In this document: positions 59,347-64,000 of the stretch, piece by piece
Position numbering within the stretch: position 1 is the first letter of the stretch
Layout of the letters: each line of letters begins with the position of its first letter
From: Burkholderia sp. WSM2232
Lineage (GTDB): Bacteria; Pseudomonadota; Gammaproteobacteria; Burkholderiales; Burkholderiaceae
DNA: 64,000 bases
Assembly: GCF_000472545.1 (NCBI RefSeq)
Contig: NZ_AWZV01000003.1
Span: forward strand, 130,608-194,607
Reading direction: 5' to 3'
The notes under the pieces: generated by a model
What the model saw: the letters and a program-made list of their open reading frames with translations, nothing else
The model's database searches: none
Told to the model about the DNA's origin: nothing
Position numbers and translations under genes: made by a program

Positions 59347-60029
59347 GCAACTCAATGGACAGCGCAAAGGCAGGCACGCCGGCCATCCACGCGACGCAGG
59401 AAGCGCGCGTGCGCGAGGAAATCTGCGTGAGCGGCGCGAGTCTTTACGAGCGCGGCTATACGGTGGGCAGCGCGGGCAATATCAGCGCACGGCTGGACGA
59501 CGGCTGGCTCATCACGCCAACCGACGCCTGTCTCGGCCGGCTCGATCCGGCCGATATCGCCAAGGTCGATCTCGCGGGCAATGCGGTGTCGGGCGGCAAG
59601 CCGTCGAAAACGCTGGCACTGCATCGCGGCATCTATGCCCGCAACGCAGAAGCGCGCGGCATCGTCCACACGCATTCGACCCATCTGGTTGCGCTGACGC
59701 TCGCGGGCGTCTGGAGCGAGCATGACGTACTGCCGCCCATTACGCCCTACTACGTGATGAAAGTGGGCCACGTCCCGCTGATTCGTTACAGCCGGCCGGG
59801 CGATCCGCAGGTCGCCGCGCAAATCGAGGCTTTGGCCGACAGCGTGCGTGCCGTGCTGCTCGAACGCCTGGGTCCGGTGGTGTGGGAGCGGTCGGTTGCG
59901 CATGCCTCCTATGCGCTCGAAGAGCTCGAGGAAACCGCGCGTTTGTGGCTCATGACGAACCCGCGGCCCGCACCGCTCGACGAAGCCGCGCTTGCAGAAC
60001 TACGCAACGTGTTCGGCGCACGCTGGTAG
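59343..60029 (+). CDS. otnC: 3-oxo-tetronate 4-phosphate decarboxylase OtnC
   Basis: The 228-residue protein is a class II aldolase/adducin-type enzyme. GYTVGSAGNISARLDDGWLI is the phosphate/substrate region and ARGIVHTHSTHLVALTLAG holds the zinc-binding His pair. It decarboxylates the phosphorylated 3-oxo acid to dihydroxyacetone phosphate and carbon dioxide, feeding glycolysis. Translationally coupled to otnK. Confidence 0.92.
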   Translation: MSNSMDSAKAGTPAIHATQEARVREEICVSGASLYERGYTVGSAGNISARLDDGWLITPTDACLGRLDPADIAKVDLAGNAVSGGKPSKTLALHRGIYARNAEARGIVHTHSTHLVALTLAGVWSEHDVLPPITPYYVMKVGHVPLIRYSRPGDPQVAAQIEALADSVRAVLLERLGPVVWERSVAHASYALEELEETARLWLMTNPRPAPLDEAALAELRNVFGARW

Positions 60030-60126
60030 CTGCCCGCGGTCGACTAGCACAATCGGTCACGTTCGAGCCACACAAACCCAGATCGCCGCAGGCGACGTAT
60101 CACCCTTCCAGTCAAGGAGACATTGC

Positions 60127-61461
60127 ATGAGTTCGTATCAGGCCGTATCGGGCCAGCCGATCGCGGCGGCCGTGGGACAACCCGGCGCCGCGCAAGTCGA
60201 GCGTACCTACAGGAAAGTGTTCTGGCGCATCGTCCCGTTCCTCATGCTGTGCTACGTGGTCGCTTATCTTGATCGCGTGAACGTGGGTTTCGCCAAGCTG
60301 CAGATGTCGCAAGATCTGGCGTTCAGCGAGACGGTGTTCGGTCTGGGGGCAGGTGTGTTTTTCATCGGTTATTTTCTGTTTGAACTGCCAAGCAATATTC
60401 TGATGCACAAGATCGGCGCGCGTATCTGGATTGCGCGCATCATGATTACGTGGGGCGTAATGTCGGCGCTGTTCGTCTTCGTCAAGACGCCGGCGCAGTT
60501 CTATATCCTGCGCTTTTTGCTCGGGCTCGCCGAAGCCGGTTTTTATCCTGGCGTGATTCTGTATCTGACTTACTGGTTTCCGTCGCATCGGCGCGCGAAA
60601 ATCATTGCGGTGTTCATGTCGGCGATTCCGGTGTCGGGCATTTTCGGCAATCCGCTCTCGGGCTGGATCATGCAGGCGTTCCACAATAGCTCAGGTCTCG
60701 CGGGCTGGCAGTGGATGTTCCTGATCGAAGCGGTGCCGGCGGTCGCTATCGGCATTGCGACGATCCTCTATCTCGACAACGGCATTGCCAGCGCGAAATG
60801 GCTGAGCGAACCGGAAAAGCGCTTGCTCAGCGACGAAATCGCCGCCTCGCAGCCGAAGGAAAAGGCCAACGCGCATTCGCTGCGCGCGGTGTTCCGCGAT
60901 CCGCGCACGTGGTGGATGTCGTTGATCTACTTCGCGTTCGTGACCGGCCAATACGGGCTCACGTTCTGGATGCCGACGCTCATCAAATCGACAGGCGTGA
61001 GCGGCGCATTCAACATCGGCTTGCTAAGCGCCATTCCGTTTGTCTGCGCGATCGTCGTGATGAACGTGCTCGGCCACAGCGCCGACAAACATCGCGAACG
61101 CCGCTGGCATCTGATCGTGCCGGCGCTGTTCGGCGCGGTGGGCTTCACGGTAGCGGCATCGTTTGCGAGCAACACGGTCGTGTCGATTGCGTTTCTCTCG
61201 CTTGCCGCAGCCGGCGTGCTGACCTGCGCGCCGCTCTTCTGGTCGCTGCCGACGGCGTTCATGTCGGGCGCGACTGCCGCAGCCGGCATTGCGATCATCA
61301 ACTCGATCGGCAATCTGGCGGGTTTCGCAAGCCCTTATATGATCGGTTATCTGAAGGACCTCACGCACAGCACGCAAACCGGCATGTATGTGCTGGCCGG
61401 CATGCTGGTAATCGGCGCGCTTGCCACGTGGCTCACGCCTGCGAAAATGGTCAACCGTTAA
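60127..61461 (+). CDS. MFS transporter of the anion:cation symporter family, probable tetronate carrier
   Basis: The 444-residue protein has about twelve membrane helices, with MLCYVVAYLDRVNVGFAKLQ and FIGYFLFELPSNILMHKIGA as the ACS-family pattern, and a central cytoplasmic loop after helix 6. It starts 97 bases after otnC with AAGGAG upstream of ATG 60127 and lies inside the pathway cluster, so it should import L-threonate, D-erythronate or both by proton symport. It is similar in pattern to the ttuB-like carrier at 40117. Confidence 0.9.
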   Translation: MSSYQAVSGQPIAAAVGQPGAAQVERTYRKVFWRIVPFLMLCYVVAYLDRVNVGFAKLQMSQDLAFSETVFGLGAGVFFIGYFLFELPSNILMHKIGARIWIARIMITWGVMSALFVFVKTPAQFYILRFLLGLAEAGFYPGVILYLTYWFPSHRRAKIIAVFMSAIPVSGIFGNPLSGWIMQAFHNSSGLAGWQWMFLIEAVPAVAIGIATILYLDNGIASAKWLSEPEKRLLSDEIAASQPKEKANAHSLRAVFRDPRTWWMSLIYFAFVTGQYGLTFWMPTLIKSTGVSGAFNIGLLSAIPFVCAIVVMNVLGHSADKHRERRWHLIVPALFGAVGFTVAASFASNTVVSIAFLSLAAAGVLTCAPLFWSLPTAFMSGATAAAGIAIINSIGNLAGFASPYMIGYLKDLTHSTQTGMYVLAGMLVIGALATWLTPAKMVNR

Positions 61462-61541
61462 TCACGTGGCGCGCGGCGTACGCATAGCTGTCACGGCTTT
61501 GCGTGCCGCGCCCCGAACCTCGCTTCATAGGAGTTGCCGCC

Positions 61542-62327
61542 ATGCCTCGCTTCGCCGCGAATCTCTCGATGATGTACAACGAGCACGCGTTCCTCGACCG
61601 CTTTGCCGCTGCCGCGAAAGATGGCTTCAAAGCAGTGGAGTTCCTGTTTCCGTATGATTTTCGTGCCGAAGAAATCAAGGCACGGCTCGATGCGAACGGC
61701 CTGACGCAGGCGCTCTTCAACGCGCCGCCGGGCGACTGGGCAAGCGGCGAGCGCGGCATTGCAACGCTGCCAGGGCGCGAAGACGAATTTCGCCGCAGCA
61801 TCGACACGGCGCTCGACTACGCGCGAGTGATCGGCAACCGCAAACTGCATGTCATGGCGGGTCTGATCGCTGCGGACCAGTCCCGCGAGCGGCATCGCGA
61901 GGTTTATCTGCGCAACCTCGCGCATGCTGCACAAGTCGCGCAAGCCGAGGGCATCACGATCGTGATCGAGCCTATCAACACACGCGACATGCCGGGCTTT
62001 TTCCTCAACCGGCAGGACGAAGCACAGGCCATCTGCACGGAGGTCGGCGCGCCGAATCTGAAGGTGCAGTTCGACTGTTACCACTGCCAGATTGTCGAAG
62101 GCGATCTGGCAATGAAACTCAGGCGCGATTACGCGGGCATCGGCCACATTCAGATTGCGGGCGTGCCGGAGCGGCACGAGCCTGACACGGGTGAGATCAA
62201 CTATCCGTATCTGTTCGAGGTGATCGACTCTCTCGGCTACGACGGCTATATCGGCTGCGAATACCGGCCGCGCGCCGCGACTTCGGCGGGACTCGGCTGG
62301 CTCAAGCCCTATCTGAACGCAGCGTGA
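61542..62327 (+). CDS. otnI: 2-oxo-tetronate isomerase OtnI
   Basis: ATG 61542, with TAGGAG upstream, gives 261 residues with a TIM-barrel of the hydroxypyruvate isomerase family: [40 protein letters not shown] (a Glu metal ligand), [20 protein letters not shown] and [11 protein letters not shown]. It interconverts 2-dehydro- and 3-dehydro-erythronate so that both dehydrogenases feed OtnK. The neighbour denD follows after 34 bases. Confidence 0.92.
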   Translation: MPRFAANLSMMYNEHAFLDRFAAAAKDGFKAVEFLFPYDFRAEEIKARLDANGLTQALFNAPPGDWASGERGIATLPGREDEFRRSIDTALDYARVIGNRKLHVMAGLIAADQSRERHREVYLRNLAHAAQVAQAEGITIVIEPINTRDMPGFFLNRQDEAQAICTEVGAPNLKVQFDCYHCQIVEGDLAMKLRRDYAGIGHIQIAGVPERHEPDTGEINYPYLFEVIDSLGYDGYIGCEYRPRAATSAGLGWLKPYLNAA

Positions 62328-62361
62328 CAGCAAACGACCAACACGAGGGCACAATCGAATC

Positions 62362-63342
62362 ATGAAAGTACTGATTACCGGCGGCGCGGGATTTCTTGGC
62401 CAGCGCCTCGCACGTGAACTGCTCGCGCGCGGCTCGCTGAAAGACGCGCAAGGCACGCCGCAAGCACTCACGGAACTGGTGTTGCTCGACGTCGTGCAGG
62501 CGCACGATTTCGGCGACAGCCGCGTGCGGACCGAAGTGGGCGATATCGCGGAGCGCAGCGTGCTCGAGCGCGTGATCGACGGCGATACGGCAGCCATTTT
62601 TCATTTGGCCGCGATTGTCAGCGGCCAGGCCGAAGCGGACTTCGATCTCGGCATGCGCATCAATCTGGACGCATCGCGCCTGTTACTGGATGTATGCCGC
62701 CATCGCGGACATCGGCCGCGCGTTGTGTTCACCAGTTCGGTCGCGGTATATGGCGGCAACCTGCCCGAGGTCGTGCAGAACGATACGGCGCTCAATCCGC
62801 AGTCGTCTTATGGCGCGCAAAAGGCGATTGCCGAATTGCTGCTCAACGACTACTCGCGGCGCGGGTTTGTCGACGGGCGCGTGCTGCGTCTGCCCACCAT
62901 CAGCGTGAGGCCGGGCCGACCCAACGCAGCGGCGTCCTCGTTTGCGAGCGGCATTATCCGCGAGCCGCTGAACGGCGAAGAGGCCGTGTGTCCTGTCGAC
63001 GGCGCGACGCGCCTGTGGCTGCTGTCGCCGCGTCAAGCAATTGAGTGTCTGATCGCAGGACTCGAACTGGACGCCGCCGCGCTCGGCAACCAGCGCGTGC
63101 TGAACCTGCCGGGCATTTCCGTCAGCGTCGACGAAATGGTCGCGGCGCTGCGCGAAGTAGCTGGCGACGAAGTCGCGAAACGCATTGTCTGGCAGCCGGA
63201 CGCGCGCGTGGCAAAAATTGTCGGCAGTTGGCCCGGCCGCTGGGATACCTCGCGCGCCGAGCAGCTCGGCCTGCGCGGCGACCGCAATTTCGCCGACGTG
63301 ATTCGCGGCTATATCGCCGACGAAGGCATTCAGACGCGCTGA
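62362..63342 (+). CDS. denD: D-erythronate dehydrogenase DenD
   Basis: The 326-residue protein is an extended short-chain dehydrogenase/epimerase. VLITGGAGFLGQRLARELLA binds NAD, HLAAIVSGQAEADFDLG and VVFTSSVAVYGG form the core, and the catalytic Tyr-Lys pair is Y150-x-x-x-K154 in SYGAQKAIAELLL. It oxidises D-erythronate to 2-dehydro-D-erythronate. Its presence with LtnD implies that the cluster accepts two four-carbon acids. A strong hairpin starts 14 bases after its stop. Confidence 0.9.
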   Translation: MKVLITGGAGFLGQRLARELLARGSLKDAQGTPQALTELVLLDVVQAHDFGDSRVRTEVGDIAERSVLERVIDGDTAAIFHLAAIVSGQAEADFDLGMRINLDASRLLLDVCRHRGHRPRVVFTSSVAVYGGNLPEVVQNDTALNPQSSYGAQKAIAELLLNDYSRRGFVDGRVLRLPTISVRPGRPNAAASSFASGIIREPLNGEEAVCPVDGATRLWLLSPRQAIECLIAGLELDAAALGNQRVLNLPGISVSVDEMVAALREVAGDEVAKRIVWQPDARVAKIVGSWPGRWDTSRAEQLGLRGDRNFADVIRGYIADEGIQTR

Positions 63343-63356
63343 AAACTTCCCCCAGC

Positions 63357-63396
63357 CTCGCGCCGCGGCCTTGGTGGACAAGGCGCGCGGCGCGAG
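63357..63396 (+). terminator. large hairpin ending the tetronate operon
   Basis: CTCGCGCCGCG at 63357-63367 pairs with CGCGGCGCGAG at 63386-63396, and CCTTG/CAAGG extend the stem to about 16-17 pairs with one bulged base and a GTGGA loop. CTTCTTTCG follows, a weak T-run. Position just after denD favours a terminator. Confidence 0.75.
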
Positions 63397-63537
63397 CGCT
63401 TCTTTCGTCCGACGCCTTACGGCACTGCCGGCATCTTGCGCGTCTGTCCTGACGTTGCCTGCTCTGGACAAGCGCACGCTTGACAACGTTTCCGCCACAC
63501 GCCTATTATCGAGCCTTGATGTTCGATATACGACCTA

Positions 63538-63556
63538 TTGTTCGTATAAAGAACAA
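63538..63556. promoter_or_regulatory. 19-bp dyad upstream of pcaF, candidate PcaR operator
   Basis: TTGTTCGTATAAAGAACAA has perfect 6-base arms (TTGTTC/GAACAA) around a 7-base centre. A related element, GTTCGATATACGA, lies directly upstream at 63521-63533. IclR-family PcaR/PcaU/PobR proteins bind such repeated GTTCG elements near pca promoters. The dyad is 176 bases before the pcaF start. Confidence 0.6.
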
Positions 63557-63731
63557 ATCGCCCGGCGGCGCAAGCGCATCGCTCAGTGTCTTGCGCTAAG
63601 CTGAAACCGTATGAGGCCACCCCTCGTCGAGCCCGTCCGGCCGATGCCCGACTCGTCCGTCCGAAGCGGCGCGTGGCGCGCGCATCCCATGCTGACGACG
63701 CGGCGCAAGCAGCACATCACTGGAGACACAC

Positions 63732-64000
63732 ATGACCGAAGCATTTCTGTGCGACGCGATTCGCACCCCCATTGGCCGCTATGCGGGCTCGCTGTCGTCG
63801 GTTCGTGCCGACGACCTGGGCGCGGTGCCGCTCAAGGCGCTGATGGAGCGCAACCAGAACGTCGACTGGAACGCCGTTGACGACGTGATCTACGGCTGTG
63901 CGAACCAGGCCGGCGAAGACAACCGCAACGTCGCGCGCATGTCGCTGCTGCTGGCCGGCTTGCCGCAAGGCGTGCCAGGCTCGACGGTGAACCGTCTGTG
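63732..64000 (+). CDS. pcaF: beta-ketoadipyl-CoA thiolase PcaF, N-terminal part (cut by window edge)
   Basis: The first 89 codons read TEAFLCDAIRTPIGRYAGSL, DLGAVPLKALMERN, VIYGCANQAGEDNRNVARMS and LLAGLPQGVPGSTVNRL, the standard start of a beta-ketoadipyl-CoA (3-oxoadipyl-CoA) thiolase, ahead of the active-site cysteine, which lies outside the window. The enzyme splits 3-oxoadipyl-CoA into succinyl-CoA and acetyl-CoA, the last step of aromatic-acid degradation. ATG 63732 has GGAGA nearby. A generic acetyl-CoA acetyltransferase is less likely given the pattern RYAGSLSSVRADDL. Confidence 0.9.
   Translation, partial: MTEAFLCDAIRTPIGRYAGSLSSVRADDLGAVPLKALMERNQNVDWNAVDDVIYGCANQAGEDNRNVARMSLLLAGLPQGVPGSTVNRL

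Larger units (their letters stand above)
63343..63731. other. gene-free interval between denD and pcaF
   Basis: It holds the terminator hairpin of the tetronate operon on the left and a dyad, the pcaF promoter region and its ribosome site (GGAGACACAC before ATG) on the right. No gene was called; the open frames across it lack recognisable features. Confidence 0.7.

Noticed and set aside
1..64000. Insertion sequences, integrases, tRNA or rRNA genes
   Set aside because: I looked for transposase and integrase patterns and for tRNA-like cloverleafs near gene gaps and found none that I could support by eye.

Overview
The window is a high-GC proteobacterial chromosome segment. Its gene content points to the Burkholderiaceae, most likely Paraburkholderia, Caballeronia or a close relative. 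The reasons are a type VI secretion (T6SS) cluster with a PpkA/PppA/TagF/TagH phosphorylation switch, a Gram-negative porin of the Burkholderia kind, ACS-family MFS carriers, many LysR, IclR and GntR regulators, and a beta-ketoadipate thiolase. This is inferred from protein patterns; no rRNA or tRNA is present to confirm it. No insertion sequence, prophage, CRISPR array or origin was recognised.

Bases 1-20538 hold the right half of a T6SS locus. It starts inside clpV/tssH, continues with a TcdA/TcdB-like glycosyltransferase and an unrecognised protein, then vgrG, a DUF6931-like protein, tagH, tssK, tssL, tssM, a tagF fusion, pppA, ppkA and a small tail-anchored protein. Most of these genes overlap by ATGA or are a few bases apart. 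A 14-bp minisatellite follows, and tssA converges from the other strand. The sheath, baseplate and tube genes (tssB-G) and tssJ are not in the window. The glycosyltransferase and its neighbour lie beside vgrG and are the best candidates for secreted cargo.

Bases 20539-27600 carry an ECF sigma/anti-sigma pair, a membrane-anchored catalase-like peroxidase, a second orphan anti-sigma-like protein, a 12-bp repeat tract, an AspT-type transporter on the minus strand and a small lipoprotein. Bases 27817-38122 form an uptake and oxidation island: a LysR regulator diverges from a spermidine/putrescine-type ABC transporter interleaved with a haloacid-dehalogenase-like protein, a PuuB-like FAD oxidase and an aldehyde dehydrogenase. 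A GMC oxidoreductase and the periplasmic binding protein converge on it. The likely substrate is an amine that is oxidised to an aldehyde and then an acid; its identity is unknown.

Bases 38419-49669 hold several small units: DUF4142/cupredoxin/ECF sigma; a tartrate-type unit (MFS, TtuC-like dehydrogenase, divergent LysR); VOC and FMN-binding proteins; a porin; an orphan NlpA-family binding protein; an AstE-like hydrolase; and an orphan amino-acid binding protein. Bases 50289-53260 pair a PotD-like periplasmic binding protein with a membrane diguanylate cyclase by a one-base overlap, an arrangement reminiscent of the Vibrio NspS-MbaA polyamine sensor. A lone phnN-like kinase, an M20 amidohydrolase and a PcaR-like IclR regulator follow.

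Bases 56328-63342 encode a nearly complete L-threonate/D-erythronate pathway (GntR regulator, LtnD, OtnK, OtnC, MFS carrier, OtnI, DenD) ending in dihydroxyacetone phosphate. After a strong hairpin and a 19-bp dyad that could be a PcaR-type operator, the window ends inside pcaF.
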